DNA from: Leptasterias polaris
Taxonomy: Eukaryota > Echinodermata > Asteroidea > Forcipulatida > Asteriidae
Assembly (NCBI GenBank): GCA_037783415.1
Contig: JAZGTN010000037.1
Coordinates: forward strand, 2,790,001 to 2,854,000
Reading direction: 5' to 3'
Length of the DNA: 64,000 nt
Part shown: positions 52,029-63,540 of the stretch, in pieces
Position numbering within the stretch: position 1 is the first letter of the stretch
How the letters are laid out: each line of letters starts with the position of its first letter
Program-made: the position numbers and the translations under genes
The notes under the pieces: generated by a model
Seen by the model: only the letters and a program-made list of their open reading frames with translations
Database searches by the model: none
What the model was told of the DNA's origin: nothing

Positions 52029-53642
52029 TTATCTCGATAGAGGTGCTCTTCCACCCGCGCCGTCTTTATCTCTGGCTCTTGGGGGGGGGGGGGGGTTTCC
52101 TCCTCTGCGTTGTCCACTGGAACCTCTTCGGGGACGGCTTCTTGGTTGATCCCGGCTCTCCAAGGATGGCATGGTTTCGGCGTCATCTAGTCGAACTGAG
52201 TGGGTGGGGCTCTGGGGTGCCTTTGACACTGTCGCCGGGGGACTGGCGGGTGTCATGTCCACCGAACTTCGGGCCAGGCGTCCCACCAGCTTCGTTCGGG
52301 CGATCTGAACCGGAAGACGGAGGGTGACCGGAGTGTGTCCCGCCAACTTGCTCTTCACCTCCATGAGGGTTGGCCTTATTGAGGCATGCTCCTCCAGGTG
52401 TTGCGTATGGCAACGGCGGTAATGCCTCTTGAGGTTATCCCGCCTCTTGTCTCTGTAGGAACACCTTCCACAAAGGAGCATCTCGGGAGGACCATGAATG
52501 ATCTTTTTGTGTCGCCGGAGGCCCTGCGCAGTCCCAAAGGACCGATGGCAGGTGTAACACTCGAACCCCATTCCAGTGGGAAATACATCCTTGTACTCTG
52601 TCAAACGAGACTTCACCTCAGCATGGTAATCCTCACTGAGGTTTAACCTGCTCCGTTCAAAGTCATGTAAGTGCTTAGGCAGGTAGGCGTCAACTTTACC
52701 AGCACCGTTCTGACTAAACTGAACTACTGAATCAACCTCAGCGGTTTCCACAGTCCCAACCGTTGTACCCTTCTGCACTACCCGTGCCTCACCAGTATGA
52801 ACCACCGACCCAGGCACCACGGCCTCATGCCCGGATGGTATTTCAGTTGTTCCTGAAACAACTACTCTGCCAGCATATGGCTCTCCTGAGCTACTTGTGC
52901 ACTTCACTCGTTCTCCATTCAACCTCAATTCTAGGCTCTGGAAATCTAAGTTACCACAGGTTGGCAACAAGAAATCCATTCCAAGTATACTAGTACACTT
53001 GATATCAGCAAAAATTGCCTTGACCTGGTGGACAGTTTTCCCCACTTGTACTTCCACCCAGGAAACGCCCATTACAGCAAGCGGACTGCCATCCACCTGC
53101 CGAATGTTTGTCCCCTCTTTGGTAAGCACTGGCCTCTGTTCTCTGGCAATTTCATGGTACACCGAACAACTAATGATTGTGTCGGTCGAACCCGAATCGA
53201 CCAAAAACCGGCACTTAGTGCCTCTCACCACTCCATGAACAAACAACCCAAGTCTAGGCCGAAGGACAGAAAGGGATCGAGTAACCACTGCCTCTCCTTC
53301 CTCTGCCCCTCGCCTCTTCTTGGCTGTATCTAGTTCATCTTCTCTTACTCGCTTGGACCCTTGGTCACATTCAGCCTTTCCGCGGGCCCCTCGGTCGGCT
53401 GGTTTGGCGTTTCCCTGACGCCCATACCTCTTGTGAGGCTTGGTGCACTCCCTCAGGAAATGCCCCAGCTCTCCACAATTGAAACACTTCACGCCCTGAG
53501 TTTTCTTCATCTCGGGCCTCTGTAATAACCTTTGAGGTTTATCTGCCCCCTTATTCCACACTGGGCTTTTCTTGGTCAATTCAAACAATAGTTCAACAAC
53601 CATGTCCATCTTCTTGACCTGTTCCTCAGCACTGTCCTCCAA
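52029..53642 (-). CDS. Zinc knuckle-protease-C2H2 reading frame, array unit 2
   Basis: Same as the frame at 47179-48786 with a 15-G (C on the coding strand) homopolymer adding two prolines, and one substitution in the linker after the zinc knuckle (KPHKR in place of KPRKR). Overlaps the Gag frame at 53576-54853. Confidence 0.85.
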   Translation of the reverse strand: MEDSAEEQVKKMDMVVELLFELTKKSPVWNKGADKPQRLLQRPEMKKTQGVKCFNCGELGHFLRECTKPHKRYGRQGNAKPADRGARGKAECDQGSKRVREDELDTAKKRRGAEEGEAVVTRSLSVLRPRLGLFVHGVVRGTKCRFLVDSGSTDTIISCSVYHEIAREQRPVLTKEGTNIRQVDGSPLAVMGVSWVEVQVGKTVHQVKAIFADIKCTSILGMDFLLPTCGNLDFQSLELRLNGERVKCTSSSGEPYAGRVVVSGTTEIPSGHEAVVPGSVVHTGEARVVQKGTTVGTVETAEVDSVVQFSQNGAGKVDAYLPKHLHDFERSRLNLSEDYHAEVKSRLTEYKDVFPTGMGFECYTCHRSFGTAQGLRRHKKIIHGPPEMLLCGRCSYRDKRRDNLKRHYRRCHTQHLEEHASIRPTLMEVKSKLAGHTPVTLRLPVQIARTKLVGRLARSSVDMTPASPPATVSKAPQSPTHSVRLDDAETMPSLESRDQPRSRPRRGSSGQRRGGNPPPPPRARDKDGAGGRAPLSR

Positions 53643-54853
53643 TCCCTGGAGACGATGCTCAGTGCCGCCAGAGTCAACGGCCCTTGCAATTTTTGCAGGC
53701 CTCCGTTCCTTCTTTGGCTTTCAACCTTTTCGATGCTTTCGGTTTCAAGAGCAGCCTGTATCGCTTCGTCCAATGACTTTGGTCGAGCCCGATAAATTCC
53801 TTCTCTGACCGCTTGACTGTCAACCGCATCAATGAAATGGTTCTTTCCGAGGCGCTCTCGTGCCTCTTCGGAAATCTCAGGGTAAGCCTTCACGGTCAAG
53901 TCTCGGACCACTTGACCCAACTCTTTAAGAGTTTCTTTGGCACTTTGTCTCCGGTGTCGGAGCTCTACCAAATAATTTTCGGCCTGTTGACCAGGGCCGA
54001 ATCTCCGCTCTAAGAGCTTTACCAGTTCACTATAAGTAAACTTCTTTTTGGCTCCATCACCAAGGATCCGGAGCGCATCAGCCTGAAGGCTTGCGGCCAA
54101 AAACGCGGCTGCCTGCTCCTCACTCCACTGATTAACCTTTTTACAGGCCTCAAAGTGTTTGTGGTAATCATTCCACAACACCTTACCATTGTACCTGTCG
54201 GGGGTTATCGTAGGGCGGCGTGCCCTTTGTTCTTGAGGTTTATCTTGAGGTTTATCTTGAGGTTTATCTTGAGGTTTATCTTGAGGTTTATCTTGAGGTT
54301 TATCTTGAGGTTTACTCAAAACCTCATCACCCACCAACCTCTTCTCTCTCTTAAGTGGCCATGGACCCATGAGGTTTGTATCAACCTCACTACCCAACTG
54401 ACTACTTCTCTCCACAGTAGGACGAGTCAGAAAGCTCAAAACCTCACTGTGTAAACCTCGTTGCCCAGCATCATCGACCTCAGTGCTAGTAAATGGGTTT
54501 GTACTCGGACTAGGCTCGGAGAATGGAGTAGACCTCAAATGAGGTGTTCTACCAATCTGCCTTGTCTCCCTTTCAAGCAACTCAGGCGACATGCCAACAT
54601 CGGCAACTTGCCTTGCCTTTAACGAGGCATACCCAGAGGTTTCCTCAGGCAAATTGAAAAACACATCAGAGTCAACCTCATCAGTGCCTTTTGGCTTTGC
54701 CTTCTTTTTCCATGTCTCAACCTCAGCGGCGAGACGCTCTCTTTCCAGCTTTAACCATTGAACCTCCATTCTGGAGCGACACAGTTCAGCCCGAAGAGGA
54801 GCCCGGTCAACCTCAGCCCTTGAGGTGACACCATCTGACTCTCTTCTACTCAT
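53576..54853 (-). CDS. Gag reading frame, array unit 2
   Basis: 425 codons, same frame break as unit 1. Differences include AAAFLAAS for AAEFLAAS in the Gag core and GTDEV for GSDEV near the N-terminus. Confidence 0.85.
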   Translation of the reverse strand: MSRRESDGVTSRAEVDRAPLRAELCRSRMEVQWLKLERERLAAEVETWKKKAKPKGTDEVDSDVFFNLPEETSGYASLKARQVADVGMSPELLERETRQIGRTPHLRSTPFSEPSPSTNPFTSTEVDDAGQRGLHSEVLSFLTRPTVERSSQLGSEVDTNLMGPWPLKREKRLVGDEVLSKPQDKPQDKPQDKPQDKPQDKPQDKPQEQRARRPTITPDRYNGKVLWNDYHKHFEACKKVNQWSEEQAAAFLAASLQADALRILGDGAKKKFTYSELVKLLERRFGPGQQAENYLVELRHRRQSAKETLKELGQVVRDLTVKAYPEISEEARERLGKNHFIDAVDSQAVREGIYRARPKSLDEAIQAALETESIEKVESQRRNGGLQKLQGPLTLAALSIVSRDWRTVLRNRSRRWTWLLNYCLN

Positions 54854-54988
54854 GCTGAGGGTTACTCTTTCCCAGTAACCTCAAACTCACGTTTCACAGA
54901 AACAAACCCTTTACACCAAAATTACAAAGTACAATTGCTCTTAAATCACCAAGGAAATCAAACTCAAAATCCCACTTCTGACACCATT

Positions 54989-56087
54989 TGTGGCGGGACA
55001 CCCTCGAGTCAGCGACTAGGTCGATGAAGACCAGACACAACCCAGGGTGATTATCCTACCCCAATAATATTTATTAACCTTATGCAAGGGTGAGCGGCTA
55101 TCCAGACAAAAGGGGGGATAATAACGAACGGCGGCTATGCCTAGGGGCAGTTCGTTTGGTGGAAGTTTACCACCGATTGAGAATGATATTCCTAATAGCT
55201 AGAATCAGAGCAATCACCCGAAACCTCAATAAACCTCACAAGGATACCAGGTCTCCAATAACAGTAACAATGGTTTTATTTCTCATAAACGTTCAATGAA
55301 TCACTCAACAATAATAGTAATTACACAACCAGGTAAAGATAATAAACCTCACCTAAATGTAATAAACCTCAGTAATACAACCAAGTATAGTAAGCAGCAT
55401 AAACCTCGATCAGTACAACCTCAGTCGGCCCAGCGCTAAGAATCAGCCTTGCCAAACACAGGTATACCTCACACTGTATTATGCTAATAACCCTCACAGA
55501 CTGGCAAGTCTGCACAATTGAAACTTCATGCGGATTACAATAACCCTCTCTAAAGAACTCGTCAGCGCTACGTCTCTAATAACCCTCCGGGTAGCCCGCA
55601 CAGTGGTCGCAACTGAATCGTACCTCAGCCGTTCTACACCAACGTGTATTCAACGGCATACAACTCACACAACCTTCCAATGCTTCAGCCTTCCCCCGAT
55701 AAAGGTTACCCAATTCACGCTCTACAACTCCGAGCCTTACATTAACATAATGTTTACTTATACAGTAAAACCCACCTCGCTATATCTCTCTCGCTGAACG
55801 TAGAAACACAACGGGTCACACAGCTCAACCACCAGCTAAAGATAACGCACACAGTAGCAGTGGGAACACGCAATTTGGTCTCAGCACAGTGCCAACGCAC
55901 AGTTCACGGTCACAGAACTAGAACACACAGTACTAGAGCAACAGACTACATCAAAAACACTAGACCAAAAGCCCAATAAGTGGCGGGAAACCCAGCGCTG
56001 CTCGCTTATAAGATCCCGCAAAGCACAATGCGCACTGCGTCTTTTGGTGCACTAAACTTCACCAAGTCTACCCCCTGTTCCGTCACA
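54989..56087 (-). repeat. Array LTR C
   Basis: 1,099 bp, carries the same TATAAGATCCCGC variant as LTR B. Confidence 0.93.
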
Positions 56088-56884
56088 CAGGACCCAGCTA
56101 AGCTTGGATCGCCCCGGTCCAATCAGCTTAACAATAATACAAGGAACAGTGGTACTTAAACATAAAAACCTTCAAATAAATCTACCATACTAGGTAACGT
56201 CTCAAAACAACTTATACAATGAAAAACATGTGAGGTTTACTATAAACCTCACAACTACTTTTTATACAATAATCAAAGTTCTCCCACGAGGTTTACCTAC
56301 AACCTCTCGCACTTTAACATGACATGTTTTTAAATACAACAAAAGTAACCCTCATGAGGTTTATTTACAACCTCATGTACTTACATGGAATATGGCTTTA
56401 TACAATGCAAATGACCCTGATGAGGTTTAGTTACAACCTCATGTACTTCCATGGAATATGGCTTTATACAATCGAAATGTTATCTCACATCAGTGAGGTT
56501 TATGGCAGTTTATACAAGAAAAATACAGTTTTATTTTAGTCAAAGAAAGTAACCCTCATACCCATTGAGGTTTACTGATGCTAAATTTATACAATCGAAA
56601 TGAGGTGTATTTGGCTTCCTTTAATAAAATACAAAATGCAGTCTTTTTACATACAAATCTTTGGTGGATGAAAACACGTTATAAACCCTTACAGAATACA
56701 AAAATATATAAGAAATGGCAAGGTATAACATGCAGTTTAGATAGAAAAATATGGCATAGAATTTGGCAAGAATCACTTATAAATTTAAGAATTTTACACT
56801 GATTGAAAGACCTGATTGTTTGATTACTTGTTAAACTTAGTGATGCTATTTACATGTCGAGTTGGCTTCACTCTCCAATGTAGG

Positions 56885-58495
56885 TTATCTCGATAGAGGT
56901 GCTCTTCCACCCGCGCCGTCTTTATCTCTGGCTCTTGGGGGGGGGGGGGTTCCTCCTCTGCGTTGTCCACTGGAACCTCTTCGGGGACGGCTTCTTGGTT
57001 GATCCCGGCTCTCCAAGGATGGCATGGTTTCGGCGTCATCTAGTCGAACTGAGTGGGTGGGGCTCTGGGGTGCCTTTGACACTGTCGCCGGGGGACTGGC
57101 GGGTGTCATGTCCACCGAACTTCGGGCCAGGCGTCCCACCAGCTTCGTTCGGGCGATCTGAACCGGAAGACGGAGGGTGACCGGAGTGTGTCCCGCCAAC
57201 TTGCTCTTCACCTCCATGAGGGTTGGCCTTATTGAGGCATGCTCCTCCAGGTGTTGCGTATGGCAACGGCGGTAATGCCTCTTGAGGTTATCCCGCCTCT
57301 TGTCTCTGTAGGAACACCTTCCACAAAGGAGCATCTCGGGAGGACCATGAATGATCTTTTTGTGTCGCCGGAGGCCCTGCGCAGTCCCAAAGGACCGATG
57401 GCAGGTGTAACACTCGAACCCCATTCCAGTGGGAAATACATCCTTGTACTCTGTCAAACGAGACTTCACCTCAGCATGGTAATCCTCACTGAGGTTTAAC
57501 CTGCTCCGTTCAAAGTCATGTAAGTGCTTAGGCAGGTAGGCGTCAACTTTACCAGCACCGTTCTGACTAAACTGAACTACTGAATCAACCTCAGCGGTTT
57601 CCACAGTCCCAACCGTTGTACCCTTCTGCACTACCCGTGCCTCACCAGTATGAACCACCGACCCAGGCACCACGGCCTCATGCCCGGATGGTATTTCAGT
57701 TGTTCCTGAAACAACTACTCTGCCAGCATATGGCTCTCCTGAGCTACTTGTGCACTTCACTCGTTCTCCATTCAACCTCAATTCTAGGCTCTGGAAATCT
57801 AAGTTACCACAGGTTGGCAACAAGAAATCCATTCCAAGTATACTAGTACACTTGATATCAGCAAAAATTGCCTTGACCTGGTGGACAGTTTTCCCCACTT
57901 GTACTTCCACCCAGGAAACGCCCATTACAGCAAGCGGACTGCCATCCACCTGCCGAATGTTTGTCCCCTCTTTGGTAAGCACTGGCCTCTGTTCTCTGGC
58001 AATTTCATGGTACACCGAACAACTAATGATTGTGTCGGTCGAACCCGAATCGACCAAAAACCGGCACTTAGTGCCTCTCACCACTCCATGAACAAACAAC
58101 CCAAGTCTAGGCCGAAGGACAGAAAGGGATCGAGTAACCACTGCCTCTCCTTCCTCTGCCCCTCGCCTCTTCTTGGCTGTATCTAGTTCATCTTCTCTTA
58201 CTCGCTTGGACCCTTGGTCACATTCAGCCTTTCCGCGGGCCCCTCGGTCGGCTGGTTTGGCGTTTCCCTGACGCCCATACCTCTTGCGAGGCTTGGTGCA
58301 CTCCCTCAGGAAATGCCCCAGCTCTCCACAATTGAAACACTTCACGCCCTGAGTTTTCTTCATCTCGGGCCTCTGTAATAACCTTTGAGGTTTATCTGCC
58401 CCCTTATTCCACACTGGGCTTTTCTTGGTCAATTCAAACAATAGTTCAACAACCATGTCCATCTTCTTGACCTGTTCCTCAGCACTGTCCTCCAA
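56885..58495 (-). CDS. Zinc knuckle-protease-C2H2 reading frame, array unit 3
   Basis: As units 1 and 2. The homopolymer is 13 G with one adjacent T lost, which keeps the frame and gives GGTPPPP. Overlaps the Gag frame at 58429-59706. Confidence 0.85.
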   Translation of the reverse strand: MEDSAEEQVKKMDMVVELLFELTKKSPVWNKGADKPQRLLQRPEMKKTQGVKCFNCGELGHFLRECTKPRKRYGRQGNAKPADRGARGKAECDQGSKRVREDELDTAKKRRGAEEGEAVVTRSLSVLRPRLGLFVHGVVRGTKCRFLVDSGSTDTIISCSVYHEIAREQRPVLTKEGTNIRQVDGSPLAVMGVSWVEVQVGKTVHQVKAIFADIKCTSILGMDFLLPTCGNLDFQSLELRLNGERVKCTSSSGEPYAGRVVVSGTTEIPSGHEAVVPGSVVHTGEARVVQKGTTVGTVETAEVDSVVQFSQNGAGKVDAYLPKHLHDFERSRLNLSEDYHAEVKSRLTEYKDVFPTGMGFECYTCHRSFGTAQGLRRHKKIIHGPPEMLLCGRCSYRDKRRDNLKRHYRRCHTQHLEEHASIRPTLMEVKSKLAGHTPVTLRLPVQIARTKLVGRLARSSVDMTPASPPATVSKAPQSPTHSVRLDDAETMPSLESRDQPRSRPRRGSSGQRRGGTPPPPRARDKDGAGGRAPLSR

Positions 58496-59706
58496 TCCCT
58501 GGAGACGATGCTCAGTGCCGCCAGAGTCAACGGCCCTTGCAATTTTTGCAGGCCTCCGTTCCTTCTTTGGCTTTCAACCTTTTCGATGCTTTCGGTTTCA
58601 AGAGCAGCCTGTATCGCTTCGTCCAATGACTTTGGTCGAGCCCGATAAATTCCTTCTCTGACCGCTTGACTGTCAACCGCATCAATGAAATGGTTCTTTC
58701 CGAGGCGCTCTCGTGCCTCTTCGGAAATCTCAGGGTAAGCCTTCACGGTCAAGTCTCGGACCACTTGACCCAACTCTTTAAGAGTTTCTTTGGCACTTTG
58801 TCTCCGGTGTCGGAGCTCTACCAAATAATTTTCGGCCTGTTGACCAGGGCCGAATCTCCGCTCTAAGAGCTTTACCAGTTCACTATAAGTAAACTTCTTT
58901 TTGGCTCCATCACCAAGGATCCGGAGCGCATCAGCCTGAAGGCTTGCGGCCAAAAACTCGGCTGCCTGCTCCTCACTCCACTGATTAACCTTTTTACAGG
59001 CCTCAAAGTGTTTGTGGTAATCATTCCACAACACCTTACCATTGTACCTGTCGGGGGTTATTTTAGGGCGGCGTGCCCTTTGTTCTTGAGGTTTATCTTG
59101 AGGTTTATCTTGAGGTTTATCTTGAGGTTTATCTTGAGGTTTATCTTGAGGTTTATCTTGAGGTTTACTCAAAACCTCATCACCCACCAACCTCTTCTCT
59201 CTCTTAAGTGGCCATGGACCCATGAGGTTTGTATCAACCTCACTACCCAACTGACTACTTCTCTCCACAGTAGGACGAGTCAGAAAGCTCAAAACCTCAC
59301 TGTGTAAACCTCGTTGCCCAGCATCATCGACCTCAGTGCTAGTAAATGGGTTTGTACTCGGACTAGGCTCGGAGAATGGAGTAGACCTCAAATGAGGTGT
59401 TCTACCAATCTGCCTTGTCTCCCTTTCAAGCAACTCAGGCGACATGCCAACATCGGCAACTTGCCTTGCCTTTAACGAGGCATACCCAGAGGTTTCCTCA
59501 GGCAAATTGAAAAACACATCAGAGTCAACCTCATCAGTGCCTTTTGGCTTTGCCTTCTTTTTCCATGTCTCAACCTCAGCGGCGAGACGCTCTCTTTCCA
59601 GCTTTAACCATTGAACCTCCATTCTGGAGCGACACAGTTCAGCCCGAAGAGGAGCCCGGTCAACCTCAGCCCTTGAGGTGACACCATCTGACTCTCTTCT
59701 ACTCAT
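58429..59706 (-). CDS. Gag reading frame, array unit 3
   Basis: 425 codons, same shared frame break. A substitution before the Gag core (RRPKITPDRY in place of RRPTITPDRY) distinguishes it. Confidence 0.85.
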   Translation of the reverse strand: MSRRESDGVTSRAEVDRAPLRAELCRSRMEVQWLKLERERLAAEVETWKKKAKPKGTDEVDSDVFFNLPEETSGYASLKARQVADVGMSPELLERETRQIGRTPHLRSTPFSEPSPSTNPFTSTEVDDAGQRGLHSEVLSFLTRPTVERSSQLGSEVDTNLMGPWPLKREKRLVGDEVLSKPQDKPQDKPQDKPQDKPQDKPQDKPQEQRARRPKITPDRYNGKVLWNDYHKHFEACKKVNQWSEEQAAEFLAASLQADALRILGDGAKKKFTYSELVKLLERRFGPGQQAENYLVELRHRRQSAKETLKELGQVVRDLTVKAYPEISEEARERLGKNHFIDAVDSQAVREGIYRARPKSLDEAIQAALETESIEKVESQRRNGGLQKLQGPLTLAALSIVSRDWRTVLRNRSRRWTWLLNYCLN

Positions 59707-59841
59707 GCTGAGGGTTACTCTTTCCCAGTAACCTCAAACTCACGTTTCACAGAAACAAACCCTTTACACCAAAATTACAAAGTACAATTGCTCTTAAATC
59801 ACCAAGGAAATCAAACTCAAAATCCCACTTCTGACACCATT

Positions 59842-60940
59842 TGTGGCGGGACACCCTCGAGTCAGCGACTAGGTCGATGAAGACCAGACACAACCCAGGG
59901 TGATTATCCTACCCCAATAATATTTATTAACCTTATGCAAGGGTGAGCGGCTATCCAGACAAAAGGGGGGATAATAACGAACGGCGGCTATGCCTAGGGG
60001 CAGTTCGTTTGGTGGAAGTTTACCACCGATTGAGAATGATATTCCTAATAGCTAGAATCAGAGCAATCACCCGAAACCTCAATAAACCTCACAAGGATAC
60101 CAGGTCTCCAATAACAGTAACAATGGTTTTATTTCTCATAAACGTTCAATGAATCACTCAACAATAATAGTAATTACACAACCAGGTAAAGATAATAAAC
60201 CTCACCTAAATGTAATAAACCTCAGTAATACAACCAAGTATAGTAAGCAGCATAAACCTCGATCAGTACAACCTCAGTCGGCCCAGCGCTAAGAATCAGC
60301 CTTGCCAAACACAGGTATACCTCACACTGTATTATGCTAATAACCCTCACAGACTGGCAAGTCTGCACAATTGAAACTTCATGCGGATTACAATAACCCT
60401 CTCTAAAGAACTCGTCAGCGCTACGTCTCTAATAACCCTCCGGGTAGCCCGCACAGTGGTCGCAACTGAATCGTACCTCAGCCGTTCTACACCAACGTGT
60501 ATTCAACGGCATACAACTCACACAACCTTCCAATGCTTCAGCCTTCCCCCGATAAAGGTTACCCAATTCACGCTCTACAACTCCGAGCCTTACATTAACA
60601 TAATGTTTACTTATACAGTAAAACCCACCTCGCTATATCTCTCTCGCTGAACGTAGAAACACAACGGGTCACACAGCTCAACCACCAGCTAAAGATAACG
60701 CACACAGTAGCAGTGGGAACACGCAATTTGGTCTCAGCACAGTGCCAACGCACAGTTCACGGTCACAGAACTAGAACACACAGTACTAGAGCAACAGACT
60801 ACATCAAAAACACTAGACCAAAAGCCCAATAAGTGGCGGGAAACCCAGCGCTGCTCGCTTATAAGAACCCGCAAAGCACAATGCGCACTGCGTCTTTTGG
60901 TGCACTAAACTTCACCAAGTCTACCCCCTGTTCCGTCACA
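59842..60940 (-). repeat. Array LTR D (5' end of array)
   Basis: 1,099 bp. The reverse-complement primer-binding sequence TCCCACTTCTGACACCA lies just left of it (ending 59839). It carries TATAAGAACCCGC, as in LTR A. It is followed by the ATAC duplication. Confidence 0.93.
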
Positions 60941-60944
60941 ATAC

Positions 60945-62500
60945 TTAAGGGAACGTAGCAGGCACTTGTCATTTGCGATATTTTGATAAAATTGACTTGT
61001 TAAATAAATCATGGTTTTTGCAGTCACCATAAACTGCACCAAAGTTAAACGTGTTGCAAGATCAAGGGATAATGGGAGGGGACCAGTTGCTGTTTGACTT
61101 GCTGCCACTTTTGCCAGCTGCCATTCGTGAGTGCTGGTGTAGAGTAGACCGTCAAAAGGAATAAATAAACTGTGCCATTTATTTGCACAATCAAATTAAA
61201 CGATTTCGCTGGATATTATTGAACAAGGCATTCTGAGAAAATAATTGAGCGATGACATCGATACACCACAAGAGAATGAGGTTGCATGGGATCCTACGTC
61301 CCTAAGCCGGACACACTTGACCACGACTTGTGATTTGTCACTTTTCCTTTTCTTCGCATCGACTTCTGGACCCGTAAAATAGACAGATACAAGAATGCCA
61401 CATGTCTCAAGTTCTAGGGCAGGGGGTTGAGGAGGCCTGGGGTATGGAAGAGGGGGAGCGTGGGTTTTTTTTTTTTTACACTCGCCACCCCAAACACCTG
61501 TTTGTGTATTTGTACATGTGAATAGAAATTATCAATGTAAATAATAGTGTTGATAATATTGTCAATTTATAAGCTCAAATTTCTTTTTAAATAATGTTCA
61601 AACGCGCAGTACAACTTTAAACAAAAATAATAATTTAAAGGAAATCATTGTTATAATTTATTATTATTACTGCATAGCAATTTGCATTTATTAAACCATC
61701 TGTAGTTTATTCTGTTTCTATAGGGAATATAAAGAATCTAAAGTTTTCCATTCATTTCATTTTTTTCTCTCTTCTGTTTTCTCTCTTTTTGGATGGGAAA
61801 CCTATTCAAATAATCCCAGTTTGCCTTTTATGGAACACCATAAATTGTAATCTCACTATCCTAGAGATGGAAACCCTGCCGTCAGCGAATGGTCTCAAGC
61901 GATAGGCTCACTTTTCTATTTTTGTTAATAAAAATTTTTTATTTTTTTTTTTTCGCTGAACTTAATTTTCATCCAACCCTGAACACCCCTGAACAAAGTG
62001 GTAGAACCGATTTTGCCCTAGAGGTCGTTTACCGGGTAGGCCAGCTGTCACAAAGTGGGTCTGTGCCAAGCCGCCAATTCCCTTGTGTACAAAATTGGCC
62101 CGACAGTACCAATACACGCTCTCTGTCATCTGTCTGTGAATGGAAACCAGAGCTGTTTGTTTACAATCATGACCCAGAAATACCCTCAGGGTATATCTAG
62201 ATGACCTGGTTACTGCTTATTTTCACCCTGTGGCTGTTTCATGTGTCAATTTCACTAATTACATAATGCGCCTACCGAGTGAGCACCTTCGTTCCTCGGA
62301 GCAAATCAGAAACGCTCGCTTCTCGCAGGGTGGGCCTTACTCATGAGTTTTCCAATTTGAGTTGTTTGCCTTCAATCATGTCAATACAAGAAAAAAGGTT
62401 TGATGCGCATTCAATTCTGCTAGTGTTGGAGAGTAAACGCCAAACGGTGAAGAATCTACGCTTGCAGTCAGTAATGTGTGTTTCGCAATGACTTTCCAGC
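60945..62500. other. Non-coding stretch
   Basis: AT-rich with T-runs near 61467 and 61940. No supported gene. Weak open frames around 61889-62200 and 62279-62491 lack recognisable features. Confidence 0.4.
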
Positions 62501-62613
62501 TAATAAGGCTACGGCTGTGGCTAGAGCAATGACTTTTAAGCTAAGGCTGTGTCTGAATTGGGGCATCGAGCTACGGCAATGACTTTCCAGCTAAGGCTGT
62601 GTCTGAATTGGCA

Positions 62614-63086
62614 CCCGATACTCCACATTTCTGGGAGACGAGGTAGTAATCTGTGTTGGTAAGCGCTGTCACTCGTTGACCCTTTTTTGTCGTTAACTAC
62701 TAACAGAAATGTAACCCAGGTTGGAAAGTATAGAAAGCCATAACTGCAAATCAAAAACAGATTGCCATAGTTTGAAGCAGTGTTACACAAATATTCATAA
62801 ATAGTTAGGGTTAGGGTTAGGGTTAGGGTTAGGGTTAGGGTTAGGGTTAGGGTTAGGGTTTCCGTTCATGAATATTTACAGAAAATGTTGAATTCGGCCG
62901 ACCATGCCATCCGGCGCACTTTGTTTATCAACAAAAGAAAGGCCCCATATACAGATTACATTCCTTCCTGTTACCTGCCAACAGAGGTAGTAACCTGGGA
63001 GACGAGGTAGTAATCTGTGTTGGTAAGTGCTGTCACTCGTTGACCCTTTTTTGTCGTTAACTACTAACAGAAATGTGGAGTATCGG
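62614..63086. mobile_element. Inverted-repeat block carrying telomeric repeats
   Basis: CCCGATACTCCACATTTCTG at the left is the exact inverse of CAGAAATGTGGAGTATCGG at the right. Inside are an 83-bp direct repeat (62631-62712 and 62995-63077, starting CTGGGAGACGAGG) and the telomeric run at 62804-62860. It behaves like an insertion into the surrounding minisatellite. Confidence 0.65.
62804..62860. repeat. Interstitial telomeric repeat (TTAGGG)n
   Basis: About nine perfect TTAGGG units, flanked by AATATTCATAAAT on the left and the inverted TTCATGAATATTT on the right. It is not a chromosome end, because unique sequence continues for over 1 kb. Confidence 0.97.
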
Positions 63087-63540
63087 CTGGAATTGGGGCA
63101 TCCAGCTACGGCTGCAGCAATGACTTTCCAGCTACGGCTGCAGCAATGACTTTCCAGCTAAAGCTGTGTCTGAATTGGGGCATCCAGCTACGGCTGCAGC
63201 AATGACTTTCCAGCTAAAGCTGTGTCTGAATTGGGGCATCCAGCTACGGCTGTGGCTAGAGCAATGACTTTCCAGCTAAGAGCTGTGTCTGAATTGGGGC
63301 ATCGAGCTACGGCTGCAGCAATGACTTTCCAGCTAAAGCTGTGTCTGAATTGGGGCATCGAGCTACGGCTGCGGCTAGAGCAATGACTTTCCAGCTAAGG
63401 CTGTGTCTGAATTGGGGCATCGAGCTACGGCTGCGGCTAGAATACCGCATCGTAATGCATGTTAGACTCATGATGTCCTTAGCAACACCCTTACTAACAG
63501 TCGTAGCCGTAGCTGTAGCCGCCAATTCCTATACGGCTTT

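Larger units (their letters stand above)
45283..60940 (-). mobile_element. Tandem array of the pol-less LTR element: four LTRs, three internal regions
   Basis: Read on the plus strand, LTRs occupy 45283-46381, 50133-51231, 54989-56087 and 59842-60940, each 1,099 bp, separated by three internal regions. Starts are spaced 4,850, 4,856 and 4,853 bp, and those differences are explained entirely by one G/C homopolymer (9, 15 and 13 G, the last with one T fewer). A single 4-bp duplication ATAC flanks the whole block (45279-45282 and 60941-60944), and no duplication occurs at the internal LTR junctions. So one element inserted here and later grew by recombination between LTRs, or a multimer inserted at once. 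It is the same family as 19534-25417 in opposite orientation. Confidence 0.95.
62501..63440. repeat. 56-60 bp minisatellite, split by an inserted block
   Basis: Units like TTCCAGCTAAGGCTGTGTCT followed by GAATTGGGGCATCGAGCTAC and GGCTGCAGCAATGAC occur about twice at 62501-62610 and about seven times at 63086-63440. The block at 62614-63086 lies between. Unit sequence recalls the inverted repeat of the MITE at 40290-40415. Confidence 0.82.

Noticed and set aside
62804..62860. Chromosome end
   Set aside because: Only nine repeats, and unique plus repeat sequence continues for over 1 kb beyond.
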